A DNA stretch of 64,000 nt, from NCBI GenBank assembly GCA_040219295.1, contig JAVJST010000011.1, forward strand, positions 558,001 to 622,000, given 5' to 3'. The DNA comes from JAVJST01 sp040219295 (GTDB lineage Bacteria; Pseudomonadota; Alphaproteobacteria; Rhodospirillales; Casp-alpha2). Under the pieces are notes generated by a model. That model saw nothing but the letters and a program-made list of their open reading frames with translations. It was not told the origin of the DNA and did no database searches. Below, one piece after another: positions 25,746-34,899 of this stretch (within the stretch, counting starts at the first letter, position 1; the number at the start of each line of letters is the position of its first letter). Both the position numbers and the translations under genes were made by a program.

Positions 25746-26681
25746 TCAGTCGTCCGAATCGTTGGTCTTTGGAATGCGGATACGAACGCGTTTGATTCGA
25801 CGCGGGTCGGCCTCCATGACCTGGAACTCCAACCCGGCCGGGTGGTTGATCAGCTCACCTCGGATCGGGACATGCCCGGCGAGCGAGAACACCAGCCCGC
25901 CTAGCGTATCGATGTCCTCGCGCTCTTCTTCGTCGAGGAAGGCGCCGAGTGTCTCTTCCAGCAGATCAAGCTCGATCCGTGCGTCGGCTTCGTAGGTGCC
26001 GTCGGGCCGTCGAATCAGGTCCTGCTGCGGCGCCGCGTCGTGCTCGTCCTCGATCTCGCCGACGATTTCCTCGACCAGATCCTCGATGGTCGCGAGACCA
26101 TCGACGCCACCGAACTCGTCGACGACGATGGCCATGTGCGAACGGGTCACGCGCATCTCAAGCAGCAATTCGAGCACGCGCATCGACGGCGACACGAAGA
26201 GGATCCGGCGCATCACCTTCTTGAGATTGAACCCGTTGGCACTGTCGCGGTGCGCAATCAGATCCTTGATGTGGACCATGCCGAGCACGTCGTCGAGTGT
26301 TTCGCCATAGATCGGCAGGCGCGAATGCCCGCTCTCGGTCATGATCTCGAGGACCGCCTCGAGTGTCGCGTCCTCGGTCACGGCCACGATGTCCGCTCGC
26401 GGCACGCAAACGTCGTACACCGTCAGGTCGCGGAGCTCGATGATGTTGGCGAGCAGGGCCCGGGCGCTCTCATCGACGCTATCGGACTCGCCGTCATGGT
26501 CCTCCATCAGCTCGTCGAGCGAATCGCGGAGCGACGAGTTGCCGTCGCGCACCCGGAACAGGTTCTTCATCCAGTTGCCGAGGCCGCCGCGCCGGCCATC
26601 CCCGGTCGCGTGCCCGTTACCGTTACCATTGCCATTGGCGTTGCCGTTGCCGTTACTTCGACTGGAATCGTCGGCGGTCAT
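25746..26681 (-). CDS. corC: CBS/CorC-HlyC domain protein
   Basis: A 311-residue cytosolic protein linked to magnesium/cobalt efflux. A pair of CBS domains (about 88-215) contains VPRADIVAVTEDATLE, GHSRLPIYGETLDDVLGMVH and IVVDEFGGVDGLATIEDLVEEIVG. A C-terminal CorC_HlyC domain (~230-305) follows. There is no DUF21 membrane domain, as usual for the short CorC type. The N-terminus is odd: residues 10-24 are an Asn-Gly dipeptide run coded by a GGCAAC-type microsatellite. Its start overlaps the ybeY stop by 4 bases (ATGA). Confidence 0.93.
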   Translation of the reverse strand: MTADDSSRSNGNGNANGNGNGNGHATGDGRRGGLGNWMKNLFRVRDGNSSLRDSLDELMEDHDGESDSVDESARALLANIIELRDLTVYDVCVPRADIVAVTEDATLEAVLEIMTESGHSRLPIYGETLDDVLGMVHIKDLIAHRDSANGFNLKKVMRRILFVSPSMRVLELLLEMRVTRSHMAIVVDEFGGVDGLATIEDLVEEIVGEIEDEHDAAPQQDLIRRPDGTYEADARIELDLLEETLGAFLDEEEREDIDTLGGLVFSLAGHVPIRGELINHPAGLEFQVMEADPRRIKRVRIRIPKTNDSDD

Positions 26682-27196
26682 GACGTTGCTCCGCCTTTCC
26701 CGGCGCCCTCGCCGTCAGCATAGGGGTCGCCAATGCCCAGACGTCCGAGCGCCATGACCTCTAGTTTCTCCATGGCGTCCGCCTCGGCGTCGGATTCGTG
26801 ATCGAAGCCGAGCAGATGCAGAACGCCGTGAACGATCATGTGCGACAGGTGGTCGGCTACCGTCCGCCCGTCGCGCGCGGCCTCGTCGCGAACGGTATCA
26901 AAAGCAACGGCGATGTCGCCCAGCATCACCGAGCCGTCGGGGTAGGCATCGCCGGCCGGAAATGACAGCACGTTGGTCGCTCCGTCTCGCTTGCGAAATA
27001 CCTTGTTGAGTTCCGCGATTTCGTCATCATCGCTCAACAGCACCGACAGCACACCACGCGACGGCGCATCCGTCACCGACCGATAGGCCGAGACCGCGGC
27101 AGCTTCGCAAACCGCTTCGGGATCACCGACCGCTTCGCGCCACGCTTCTGCACGAACGTCGATATCGATACTGAGTGGGCGCTCAGGTTGATCCAT
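26678..27196 (-). CDS. ybeY: Endoribonuclease/rRNA maturation factor YbeY
   Basis: A 172-residue metalloendoribonuclease for 16S rRNA 3'-end processing and ribosome quality control. The zinc motif H-x3-H-x5-H is HGVLHLLGFDH at about residues 120-130, preceded by NVLSFPAGD. Start ATG 27196 (MDQPERPLSIDIDV) lies within the last 14 bases of phoH in another frame; the longer reading upstream is the antiphase of phoH. It overlaps corC by 4 bases downstream. Confidence 0.95.
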   Translation of the reverse strand: MDQPERPLSIDIDVRAEAWREAVGDPEAVCEAAAVSAYRSVTDAPSRGVLSVLLSDDDEIAELNKVFRKRDGATNVLSFPAGDAYPDGSVMLGDIAVAFDTVRDEAARDGRTVADHLSHMIVHGVLHLLGFDHESDAEADAMEKLEVMALGRLGIGDPYADGEGAGKGGATS

Positions 27197-28241
27197 TTCC
27201 GTTATCCGAACTGCCTTTCGTTTTGGCCGCCTGTTCGTAGCGGGCGGCCGCTTTACGGTCACTCTCGACCGAGTCGTATGCTTTCACGATCCGTGTCACG
27301 AGATGATGACGGACCACGTCCTCGGCGCCGAACTTGACGAATGCAATCCCTTCGACGCCGGCGAGGGTTTCCATGGCATCGCGAAGACCGGAGCGTATGC
27401 CACGCGGCAGGTCGACCTGGCTGAGATCGCCGGTGATCACCATGCGGGCGTTCTCGCCGAGCCGGGTCAGGAACATCTTCATCTGCACGGCCGTGGTGTT
27501 CTGCGCCTCGTCGAGAATGACGAACGCATTTGACAGAGTCCGGCCGCGCATGAAGGCAAGCGGCGCAACCTCGATCTCGCCGCTCTCAAGCCGCTTTTGA
27601 ACTTGGGCACCCGGCAACATGTCATGCAGCGCGTCGTAGAGCGGCCGCAAGTAGGGGTCGACCTTCTCGCGCATGTCGCCCGGCAGAAAGCCCAGTTGCT
27701 CGCCCGCCTCGACCGCCGGACGCGACAGGATGATGCGTTCGACGTCACCGCGGACCATCAGTTCGACCGCCTTGGCGACGGCAAGGTACGTCTTGCCGGT
27801 ACCGGCCGGACCCTGGGCGAACACAAGCTCGTGATCGTCGATGGCACGAAGGTACGACGCCTGGCTGGCCGAACGCGGCGAAATGGTCCTGTTGCGCGTC
27901 TTGATCGTCATCTGTGCATCGGCGCCGGTATCGGGGCCCGGGCCGCGCATCCGGATTGCCGCGTCGACCTCCTTGTCGGTTACATCCAGGCCGCGTTCCA
28001 GCCGTTCGTATAGACCGACGAGCACCTGGCGCGCCTCGGTCACGGCGGTCGGGTCGCCGCTCACCATAAGCTCGTTGCCGCGCGCGTGGATCGCCACGTC
28101 GAGCTTCTGTTCGATCCGCGAGAGGTGGCTGTGATGAAACCCGAAAAGCGCCTGCGCCAGCGTATTGTCATCGAACTGCAGATCAAGCGACGATTCGCCC
28201 GAGGGCGCCGTCGCGACAATTCCGCTGGTTTCAGATGCCAT
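27183..28241 (-). CDS. phoH: PhoH-like ATPase
   Basis: A 352-residue cytosolic P-loop ATPase. It has an N-terminal KH-like region, then Walker A GPAGTGKT (about 142-149) and Walker B FVILDEAQN, with GDLSQVDLP after it. Start ATG 28241 (MASETSG) has GGAG 6 bases upstream; the frame extends further only as a shadow of miaB. The role is unproven but the conserved pairing with ybeY suggests RNA metabolism. It begins 13 bases after miaB. Confidence 0.95.
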   Translation of the reverse strand: MASETSGIVATAPSGESSLDLQFDDNTLAQALFGFHHSHLSRIEQKLDVAIHARGNELMVSGDPTAVTEARQVLVGLYERLERGLDVTDKEVDAAIRMRGPGPDTGADAQMTIKTRNRTISPRSASQASYLRAIDDHELVFAQGPAGTGKTYLAVAKAVELMVRGDVERIILSRPAVEAGEQLGFLPGDMREKVDPYLRPLYDALHDMLPGAQVQKRLESGEIEVAPLAFMRGRTLSNAFVILDEAQNTTAVQMKMFLTRLGENARMVITGDLSQVDLPRGIRSGLRDAMETLAGVEGIAFVKFGAEDVVRHHLVTRIVKAYDSVESDRKAAARYEQAAKTKGSSDNGNGST

Positions 28242-28254
28242 CAAGATCTCCGGG

Positions 28255-29625
28255 TCAGGCCGAACGCCTGGGCCGGACAGGGCCGGAATCGGCCGCATCC
28301 GCCAGAATGCCGGCGAGGCTGTTGGTGTGGGCGTCTGTAATGCGTACGGGCACGATACGGCCGAGCATATCGGCCGGCGCGTCGAGATGGACGGCCTGCA
28401 TGTAGGGACTGCGGCCGACCAGTTGGCCGGGATGGCGCCCGGGTTTTTCGAGAAGAACCGACAGTTCCGTGCCGATACAGCGCCGGTTGAACTCGTTCTG
28501 CTGACTCTCAAGCAGGGATTGGAGGGCAGTGAGGCGTGCCGACTTTTCCGCCTCGGGCACCTGGTTCGGCATGGAAGCGGCGGGCGTGCCGGGACGCGGG
28601 CTGTACTTGAACGAAAACGCCTGAACGAAGCCGATCTCCTCGATCAGCTGCATAGTCGCCCCGAAATCCGCATCGGTCTCGCCGGGGAACCCGACGATGA
28701 AATCGGAAGACAGGGCGATATCGGGCCGCGCGTCGCGTAGCTTGCCGACCAGCCGTCGGTACTCGTCCGCATTGTGGCGCCGGTTCATCGCCTTGAGAAC
28801 GACGTCGGAGCCGGACTGGACGGGCAGATGCAGAAACGGCATCAGCTCGGCGACATCGCGATGCGCGGCGATGAGTTCGTCGTCGACCTCGGCCGGATAA
28901 GACGTGGTGTAGCGGATACGCTCGACGCCTTCGATCCGGGCGATCTCGCGGGCAAGGCGTCCGAGACCCCATTCTCCGCCACCCGCCGCGCCGTGATAGG
29001 CATTGACGTTTTGGCCCAGCAGCGTGATTTCGCGCGCGCCGGCTTCCGCCAGTCGCCGGGCCTCGGCGAGCACGTCGGCAGCGGGGCGGGAATACTCGGC
29101 GCCCCGGGTGTAGGGCACGACACAGAACGTGCAGAATTTGTCGCAGCCTTCCTGGATCGTCAGGAAGGCGGCGTGGCCTTCGACGTTCACGGCCGCCGGC
29201 AGGTGGTCGAACTTGTCCTCGACCGGGAAATCCGTATCCAGCACGGCTCCGCCGGCGCGGCTCGCACGGGCAACCATCTCGGGTAGACGGTGGTAGGTCT
29301 GCGGCCCGAACACCATGTCGACATAGGGCGCGCGGCGGACGATTTCCTCGCCTTCGGCCTGGGCGACGCAGCCGGCGACGGCAATGGTCATATCGCGACC
29401 CGCGGCGGCCCGTGCCTTCTTCATGTTGTGCAGCCGACCGAGTTCGGAGAACACCTTCTCCGCGGCCTTCTCGCGGATATGGCACGTATTGAGGATGACC
29501 ATGTCGGCATCGTCCGGCGTGTCACTGGTGCGAAAGCCGAGCGGCGCCAGCAGATCCGCCATACGATCGGAGTCGTAGACGTTCATCTGGCAGCCGTAGG
29601 TCTTGATGAAGAGGGTTTTTTCCAT
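28255..29625 (-). CDS. miaB: tRNA-2-methylthio-N6-isopentenyladenosine synthase MiaB
   Basis: A 456-residue radical-SAM methylthiotransferase modifying A37 of tRNAs. The N-terminal auxiliary cluster ligands are C12, C48 and C86. The radical-SAM cluster is CDKFCTFC (C161, C165, C168). The C-terminal TRAM domain is near residue 385-445. It is part of the fur-miaB-phoH-ybeY-corC-lnt series and starts 219 bases after fur, so it may have its own promoter in that gap. Confidence 0.97.
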   Translation of the reverse strand: MEKTLFIKTYGCQMNVYDSDRMADLLAPLGFRTSDTPDDADMVILNTCHIREKAAEKVFSELGRLHNMKKARAAAGRDMTIAVAGCVAQAEGEEIVRRAPYVDMVFGPQTYHRLPEMVARASRAGGAVLDTDFPVEDKFDHLPAAVNVEGHAAFLTIQEGCDKFCTFCVVPYTRGAEYSRPAADVLAEARRLAEAGAREITLLGQNVNAYHGAAGGGEWGLGRLAREIARIEGVERIRYTTSYPAEVDDELIAAHRDVAELMPFLHLPVQSGSDVVLKAMNRRHNADEYRRLVGKLRDARPDIALSSDFIVGFPGETDADFGATMQLIEEIGFVQAFSFKYSPRPGTPAASMPNQVPEAEKSARLTALQSLLESQQNEFNRRCIGTELSVLLEKPGRHPGQLVGRSPYMQAVHLDAPADMLGRIVPVRITDAHTNSLAGILADAADSGPVRPRRSA

Positions 29626-29844
29626 GATCGGACGGAACGGTCAGCAGCAATATACGGGCGTCATCGTTCCCCCGTCGATGGACCGAGCGGAAAGGTCGGC
29701 CCAAGCGGCAACAGCCTTTTGCACATCAGTCGTTGTTCAGCCCTCGCGTTCGGCCACAAAAGCGGGCCATTGATTCTCAAAGTAGCACCGTTCGGGTGCC
29801 TGTCAAGGAACGCCGGCCGCGGAACGGGCACGCCGCCCGGCCGG

Positions 29845-30288
29845 TCACGATTTCGACGACTTCTTGCCGCCCTTGATCGGCACGCCGAACAACTCCATGC
29901 GGTGGCCGACGAGGCGCAATCCGTGTTCGGCGGCAATCTTGTCTTGCAGCGCCTCGACGGCCTCATTGTGGAACTCGATGACCTCACCGGTCTTCACGTT
30001 GATGAGGTGATCATGGTGGTCGTCGGTGTGCTCCTCGTAGCGTGCCAGGCCGTCACCGAAATCATGCCGTTCGAGAATGTTCTCCTCCTCGAACAGGCGG
30101 ACAGTGCGGTAGACGGTCGCCAGGCTGATACGGTCGTCGATGGCCTCGGCACGCCGGTGCAGCTCCTGGACGTCCGGGTGATCGTTCGCCTCGGACAGCA
30201 CCTGCGCGATGATGCGGCGCTGGACCGTCATCTTGATGCCCCGTTCGCGGCAGGCCTGTTCAATTGTGCTGACTTCCTCGGCCGCCAT
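29845..30288 (-). CDS. fur: Fur-family regulator (Fur/Mur)
   Basis: A 147-residue metal-dependent repressor. The DNA-binding part has GIKMTVQRRIIAQVL and the recognition helix RISLATVYRTVRLFEEENIL. Metal-site residues are in ARYEEHTDDHHDHLINVKTGEVIEF. The zinc-binding cysteine pairs of E. coli Fur are missing, as in many alphaproteobacterial Fur proteins, several of which respond to manganese (Mur). Which metal it senses cannot be decided here. It lies 49 bases after the mucR-like gene and upstream of miaB; it is a second Fur-superfamily member besides irr. Confidence 0.92.
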   Translation of the reverse strand: MAAEEVSTIEQACRERGIKMTVQRRIIAQVLSEANDHPDVQELHRRAEAIDDRISLATVYRTVRLFEEENILERHDFGDGLARYEEHTDDHHDHLINVKTGEVIEFHNEAVEALQDKIAAEHGLRLVGHRMELFGVPIKGGKKSSKS

Positions 30289-30337
30289 CGTCAGGGACCC
30301 CCCTCGTCATCGCGCGTGGCCGCGCTGCCGGCGGTGT

Positions 30338-30763
30338 TCATCGCTTGCCTTTCTTCGTGGGCCTCCGGGGCTTCGTGCCGAGACCGATCTTCTTGGCCAG
30401 CGTGCTGCGCTTCTTCGCGTAGTTCGGCGCCACCATCGGGTAGTCCGCCGACAGGCCCCATTTTGCCCGGTACTCGTCCGGGGTCATACCGTAGGCGGTA
30501 TTCAGGTGACGTTTCAACATCTTGAGTTTGCGACCGTCCTCGAGACACACCAGGTAATCGGGAAACACCGATTTTTTTACCGGGACGGCCGGCTTCGCCC
30601 TCTGTGCCGACGTCGTCGGTTCGCCGACGTTGGCAAGAGTGTTGAATACATCGTTGATCATCCGCGACAACTCCTCCGGCGACACCGTGTTGTTGCCGGC
30701 ATGCGCGGCGACGATCTCCGTCGTCAGCTCAAGCAACTCGGTCTTGCTCGGTCCATCCGTCAT
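30338..30763 (-). CDS. MucR/Ros-family transcriptional regulator
   Basis: A 141-residue zinc-finger regulator. The Ros/MucR core is clear: VFPDYLVCLEDGRKLKMLKRH, then LNTAYGMTPDEYRAKWGL and DYPMVAPNYAKKRSTLAKKIGLG. The Cys in LVCLEDG and the His in LKRH are finger ligands; the second Cys of the canonical finger is replaced by Asp or Glu, as in many family members. In Alphaproteobacteria these proteins bind AT-rich DNA and control surface polysaccharide, motility or cell cycle. It is divergent from the TusA-like gene; AT-rich AATATT repeats lie in the shared 131-base promoter gap. Confidence 0.92.
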   Translation of the reverse strand: MTDGPSKTELLELTTEIVAAHAGNNTVSPEELSRMINDVFNTLANVGEPTTSAQRAKPAVPVKKSVFPDYLVCLEDGRKLKMLKRHLNTAYGMTPDEYRAKWGLSADYPMVAPNYAKKRSTLAKKIGLGTKPRRPTKKGKR

Positions 30764-30894
30764 GGCGTGTCATCTCCGCGCTGTTGGCGACCGGGCAGGA
30801 TAACTCCCTGACCCGGATCGGAAAATCGGAACGGTTCATTAATATTGCCGATCCAGTGCACAATCAATATTTTCAGACCGGGAGATTGATCAGT

Positions 30895-31170
30895 ATGGCC
30901 ACAGTCGCCGATCCGAAAACAGGCAGTATTGATGCCGACTATTTTCTCGATATTACGGACCAAATCTGTCCGATGACCTTCGTGCGCACCAAGTTGCTGA
31001 TCGAGCGAATGTCGAGCGGCGAGACAGCGGCCGTCCGGCTGCAGGGCGTGGAACCGCTCGACAACGTACCGCGATCGGTACGCGAGTACGGACACGAGGT
31101 GCTGTCGCTCGAGCCGGAGACCGGCGAGCCGGAAACCGGCATTCACATTCTTGTCGTCCGCAAGGCCTGA
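30895..31170 (+). CDS. TusA/SirA-like sulfurtransferase family protein
   Basis: A 91-residue cytosolic protein with the TusA fold. The motif CPMTFVRTK at residues 25-33 keeps the active Cys-Pro but has Thr where canonical CPxP has its second Pro. The following LLIERMSSGE and VREYGHEVL segments fit the family. Members move persulfide sulfur for tRNA thiolation, molybdenum cofactor or redox purposes; the partner is unknown. ATG 30895 has GGAG about 10 bases upstream. It is the only plus-strand gene in this stretch and converges on tsaB, 14 bases away. Confidence 0.85.
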   Translation: MATVADPKTGSIDADYFLDITDQICPMTFVRTKLLIERMSSGETAAVRLQGVEPLDNVPRSVREYGHEVLSLEPETGEPETGIHILVVRKA

Positions 31171-31184
31171 TCAGGGCGTCGAGA

Positions 31185-31874
31185 TCACGCCGGTTTCGGC
31201 AGCTTGACGTCGGGCGGCCGCAAATAAAGCGGCGACGGTCGCACGTGACGATCGGGCAGACCGTGTTCGACGGCAATTCGCATGGCGATACGCGCGACGT
31301 CGGCCGCATCGGGCAGGCCTCTTCCGGCAGCGGTTTCGTGCTCCACGCCGGACAGGGCGCCCGACGACACGAGGCGCGCAGCGCCGTCACCCGCCACGAC
31401 GATGGGGCCGCCGGAACCGTGGCGTGCGACGTAGTCGCCGACATCGGCGGTCTCGAGCGCCGCCGGCGGGCCGAGTTCGTTCCCAACCGGGGCGATCATC
31501 TGCACGAAAAAATCCGCGCGACGCGATTCAATGACGGCGAGGATATCGCGCCCGCCTGCACCGAGCAGCGGCTCGGCAACGGCGGCGAACGTCGTTACGC
31601 CGACCACGGGAATGGACACGGTCAGGGCGAATGCCCGGGCTGCCGACAGGCCGATCCGCACGCCGGTAAACGCGCCGGGACCGACGGTGACGGCAATGGC
31701 GGCAAGATCGGCGGGCGCGGTGCCCGCGTCGGCGAGCACGTCGCGGATCATCGGCGCCAGGGCCTCGGCCTGGCCGCGCTGCATGGCCTCGAAACGATGC
31801 GCACGGACGCCGTCGGGACTGAGCACCGCCGCCGAACAGGCGCTGCTCGCGCTATCGAGTCCGAGAAACATCAT
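31185..31874 (-). CDS. tsaB: tRNA threonylcarbamoyladenosine biosynthesis protein TsaB
   Basis: A 229-residue ASKHA-fold pseudo-protease partner of TsaD in t6A37 formation. Typical segments are MFLGLDSASSACSAAVL at the N-terminus and ADLAAIAVTVGPGAFTGVRIGLSAARAFAL (residues ~65-95, seen in continuous order). The C-terminal part carries PSPLYLRPPDVK. The start is ATG 31874 (or the next codon, 31871), overlapping the TGA of the reductase gene in an ATGATG arrangement. A longer in-frame extension to 32354 is an out-of-frame copy of the neighbour and not part of the protein. Confidence 0.93.
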   Translation of the reverse strand: MMFLGLDSASSACSAAVLSPDGVRAHRFEAMQRGQAEALAPMIRDVLADAGTAPADLAAIAVTVGPGAFTGVRIGLSAARAFALTVSIPVVGVTTFAAVAEPLLGAGGRDILAVIESRRADFFVQMIAPVGNELGPPAALETADVGDYVARHGSGGPIVVAGDGAARLVSSGALSGVEHETAAGRGLPDAADVARIAMRIAVEHGLPDRHVRPSPLYLRPPDVKLPKPA

Positions 31875-32461
31875 TCGATCCGACAGGCCTCCTCGAACGT
31901 GAACCGCGCCTGGCGTGGCCGCAGGGTCGAACGATCGCCGTGTCCCAGGTTGCACAGGAAGTTGGAACGAATCTCGGTGCCGGCGAAGAACGCCGCATCG
32001 ACCTTCTTCTTGTCGAAGCCCGCCATCGGGCCGCAGTCGAGCCCGACGGCGCGGGCCGCCATGATCAGGTAAGCCCCCTGGAGCGTGCCGTTCATATGCG
32101 CCGTCGCGCGGATGGCGTCCTCGCTGCGGTTGCGCCACTTCTCCGGATCGGCGTCCGGATCGAGGATCGGCAGGTCCTCGTAGAACGCGAGGTCGTAGCC
32201 GATGATCGCGGTCACCGGCGCCGTCATCGTCTTCTCGATGTTGCCTTCGGCGAGACACGGACGCAGTCGCTGACGAGCCTCGTCGGTCGTCACGAAGACG
32301 ATTCGTGCCGGGTTGAGATTGTTCGCCGTCGGACCGAGCCGCGCGAGCGACCACAAATCGCGCAGAACCTCCTCGCCGACAGGCTCGTCACGCCATTGTC
32401 GCAACGTTCGCGCTTCGACAAACATGGTGTTACGGGCTTGTGTGTCTATCGGGCTTGGCAT
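31871..32461 (-). CDS. Malonic semialdehyde reductase / nitroreductase family, RutE-like
   Basis: A 196-residue FMN-dependent nitroreductase-fold enzyme. It matches RutE/YdfG-replacing HadB-type proteins closely: LARLGPTANNLNPARIVFV, the IEKTMTAPVTAIIGYDLAFYEDLP core and ARAVGLDCGPMAGFDKKKVDAAFF. In E. coli RutE reduces malonic semialdehyde in pyrimidine degradation. No other rut genes are visible, so here it may have a general reductase role. Its stop is overlapped by the tsaB start. It is divergent from the deacetylase gene. Confidence 0.88.
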   Translation of the reverse strand: MPSPIDTQARNTMFVEARTLRQWRDEPVGEEVLRDLWSLARLGPTANNLNPARIVFVTTDEARQRLRPCLAEGNIEKTMTAPVTAIIGYDLAFYEDLPILDPDADPEKWRNRSEDAIRATAHMNGTLQGAYLIMAARAVGLDCGPMAGFDKKKVDAAFFAGTEIRSNFLCNLGHGDRSTLRPRQARFTFEEACRIE

Positions 32462-32587
32462 GGTGCGGCTCTTCTCGTTTTCGTTTCCACTGCGTAACAG
32501 TTAAACCGTAGATGATTCAATGTCTTGCACTCATCCTGCGAAGGAGAAACAATCCTCCGCAACGGTCCGACCAACCAAGAGCATGGC

Positions 32588-33661
32588 ATGATTTCTTTTT
32601 CCATCACAATGGCGGCCCGTCGCCTGATGGCGATTTCGGCGGTTGCCGGCGGCATGCTCGCCGCCGTCGCCTCCGCCCACGCCGAAGTCAGCACGGCAGC
32701 CGTGGCCCTGATGTATCACCGGTTCGGGGACGATCGCTTCCCGTCGACCAACGTGACCCTGGATCAGCTCGACGCCCACATCGCCGAACTCAGGTCGGGC
32801 GGTTACAACGTCGTGCACCTGAGCACGATCGTCGACGCCATGGAGCGCGGCGAGGCGCTGCCCGACCGCACGGTGGCGATCACGATAGACGATGCCTACC
32901 GGACCGTGTTCGAGGCGGGATGGCCTAAGTTCCGCGACGCGGGGATGCCGGTCACGCTGTTCGTTTCGACCGGCCCGATCGATCAGGGGCTCGCGGACAT
33001 GATGACCTGGGACCAGTTGCGCCAGATGCAGGCCGAGGGTGCCGAGATCGGCGGCCACACGGTCAGCCACCTGCACATGCCCGAGGCGGACGAAACGCGT
33101 AACCGCGCCGAGATGACCGAATCCAACGCCCGCTTCGAGGCCGAACTCGGCCAGGTGCCGACACTGTTCGCCTATCCGTACGGCGAAGCGTCGAGCGCTC
33201 TTTTGGACATGGTTCGCGAGGTCGGATACCGCGCCGCGTTCGGTCAGCATTCCGGCGCGATGTCCGACGTTGACGACCGGTTCTACCTGCCGCGTTTCCC
33301 GCTCAACGAGACGTACGCCGACATGGGTCGCTTCAAGACCGCGGTCAATGCCATGCCGCTGGCGGTCTCCGATCTCACGCCCGCCGACATGACGGTGCGC
33401 CCCGACGATGGCGAGGCCAATCCGCCGGCTGTCGGTTTCACGGTCATGGACGACGTCGGCGATCTCGACCAGCTGACCTGCTTCTTCTCTCACGAGGGCG
33501 CGGCGAGCATCGAAAGGATCGGCAGCCGGCGCATAGAGGTGCGCGCCACGACGCCGATGCCCAAGGGCCGCTCGCGGCTCAACTGCACGCTACCGGGCCG
33601 CGGCGAACACAGCGGCCGCTGGTACTGGTACGGCCGTCAGTTCGTCATCCCTGGCGGGTGA
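32588..33661 (+). CDS. Secreted polysaccharide deacetylase (NodB homology)
   Basis: A 357-residue exported carbohydrate esterase-4-type enzyme. A signal peptide of about 36 residues ends at SAHA before EVSTAAV. NodB motifs are TIDDAY (motif 1, metal/catalytic Asp pair, ~residues 100-105) and GGHTVSHLHM (motif 2, His ligands about 157 and 161). MYHRF at the start of the domain is typical. A C-terminal ~110 residues form an extra domain without recognised motifs and with two Cys (TCFF and NCTL) possibly disulfide-bonded. ATG 32588 is used; ATG 32609 would also keep the signal peptide. The following gene, a cell-wall hydrolase on the other strand, converges on it. Confidence 0.88.
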   Translation: MISFSITMAARRLMAISAVAGGMLAAVASAHAEVSTAAVALMYHRFGDDRFPSTNVTLDQLDAHIAELRSGGYNVVHLSTIVDAMERGEALPDRTVAITIDDAYRTVFEAGWPKFRDAGMPVTLFVSTGPIDQGLADMMTWDQLRQMQAEGAEIGGHTVSHLHMPEADETRNRAEMTESNARFEAELGQVPTLFAYPYGEASSALLDMVREVGYRAAFGQHSGAMSDVDDRFYLPRFPLNETYADMGRFKTAVNAMPLAVSDLTPADMTVRPDDGEANPPAVGFTVMDDVGDLDQLTCFFSHEGAASIERIGSRRIEVRATTPMPKGRSRLNCTLPGRGEHSGRWYWYGRQFVIPGG

Positions 33662-33664
33662 GGA

Positions 33665-34690
33665 TCAGCTCGTCGGCGTCGACGCGAGGCGCGCACTGTC
33701 GAGCTGGCTCAGTTCGTTATAGCTGATCATCGTGCGGATCCGCTCGACATACTCCATGCCCAGTTCGCTGTAGCTCTTGAGGCCCAGCGCCAGCTTGCGT
33801 CCGTCGAGCGGCTCGCCGCGCTTGCGCATGCCGGCCCGCAGGCTCCGCAGTTCCCGGTATGCGCGGTGGGTATTCAGGTTGCGCATGTAAGCGCGAACCG
33901 AATCGATCAGTGTATCGAACTGGCGAACCAGATGGTCCTTGTCGGCATCCCGGTTCCGGGGCTCGATGCCGTGCTCCTCCGACCAGGTCCACTGGCCGAA
34001 CAGGGCATTACCCTGCTGGGCGAATCGCGACGTGCCCCAGCCGCTTTCCTTCGCCGCCTGGGCCAGCGCCAGCGACGGCGGAATGACATCGACCCGCATC
34101 AGCAGGGCGCGGGTATCGCCGCGCTTGGTCTTGTAACGATCGCTCATCATGGCGAGCCACAACCGGTCTTCGGCCTTGACCGCGTGGCCGGCGTTGCGCT
34201 GTTTGGCAATGTCCATGATCCGGCGGCGATCCTTGAGGATTTCCTCGTTGACCTGCAGCACCAGCGGCAGCACGCTCTTGAAGAACAAGGCCTTCTTTTC
34301 CTTGACCTCGGGAACGTCGTTGATATCCGACGGCATCGAGGCGAGGAACACCCGCGGCACGGCCGCATCGCCGAGTCCGACGCTTTCGAGTTCGTATTCG
34401 AGCGTCCGGCTGACCTCGTCGACGGTTAGTCCGTTCGCGGCCGAAGGAGCCTTCAGGGGCGCGACGGAGACCGAAACGGTCGGCACCGGTTCGAGGCGCA
34501 AGACCGATTCGATGTCATAAGCCGCGCGGGGCGCGCCGGTCTCGCCAGCCGGCGGAAATGCCGCCACCGCGAGAACACCTGCGCAAACCATGCCGCCAAT
34601 GCCGCCTAGAACGGCACGCTCGAAACCAGAAACCTTTGAAAACATGCCGGATTTCCGGCCGTGGGAACCGTTGGTTGGGTCAGATGTCAT
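33665..34690 (-). CDS. Bax-like membrane-anchored N-acetylglucosaminidase
   Basis: A 341-residue protein with one membrane segment at about 26-45 and a periplasmic C-terminal glucosaminidase (GH73-like) domain. The catalytic Glu is likely E215 in ALAQAAKESGWGTSRFAQQG, followed by NALFGQWTW, the signature of Bax/FlgJ-type enzymes. The end of the domain has YRELRSLRAG and GLKSYSELGMEYVERI. The ~150-residue linker contains the DVPEVKEKKALFFKSVLPLVL segment typical of Bax proteins. It probably cleaves peptidoglycan glycan strands. It converges with the deacetylase, 3 bases away. Confidence 0.9.
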   Translation of the reverse strand: MTSDPTNGSHGRKSGMFSKVSGFERAVLGGIGGMVCAGVLAVAAFPPAGETGAPRAAYDIESVLRLEPVPTVSVSVAPLKAPSAANGLTVDEVSRTLEYELESVGLGDAAVPRVFLASMPSDINDVPEVKEKKALFFKSVLPLVLQVNEEILKDRRRIMDIAKQRNAGHAVKAEDRLWLAMMSDRYKTKRGDTRALLMRVDVIPPSLALAQAAKESGWGTSRFAQQGNALFGQWTWSEEHGIEPRNRDADKDHLVRQFDTLIDSVRAYMRNLNTHRAYRELRSLRAGMRKRGEPLDGRKLALGLKSYSELGMEYVERIRTMISYNELSQLDSARLASTPTS

Positions 34691-34899
34691 CGTCCGTTCT
34701 CGTATCCGCTGTGGATTCGGTCGTCGTGTCGTTGATCAGTTGCCGAGGGGGAAAAGCTCGTTCTCCGCTCCCCACGTCGTCGGAACATCTGGCCGGCATG
34801 GCGGCCATCTTGTACCCGACAGGGTTAACGTTTTCCATACGGGAAATTACGGGATGTCCAATGATGGACAGAAGCCCGGCGGAACGGCCTGGATCTGGT

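Noticed and set aside
31185..32354. A 389-residue continuous frame suggesting a fusion upstream of TsaB
   Set aside because: The extra N-terminal part is an out-of-frame reading of the RutE-like gene; TsaB has its own ATG overlapping that gene's stop.
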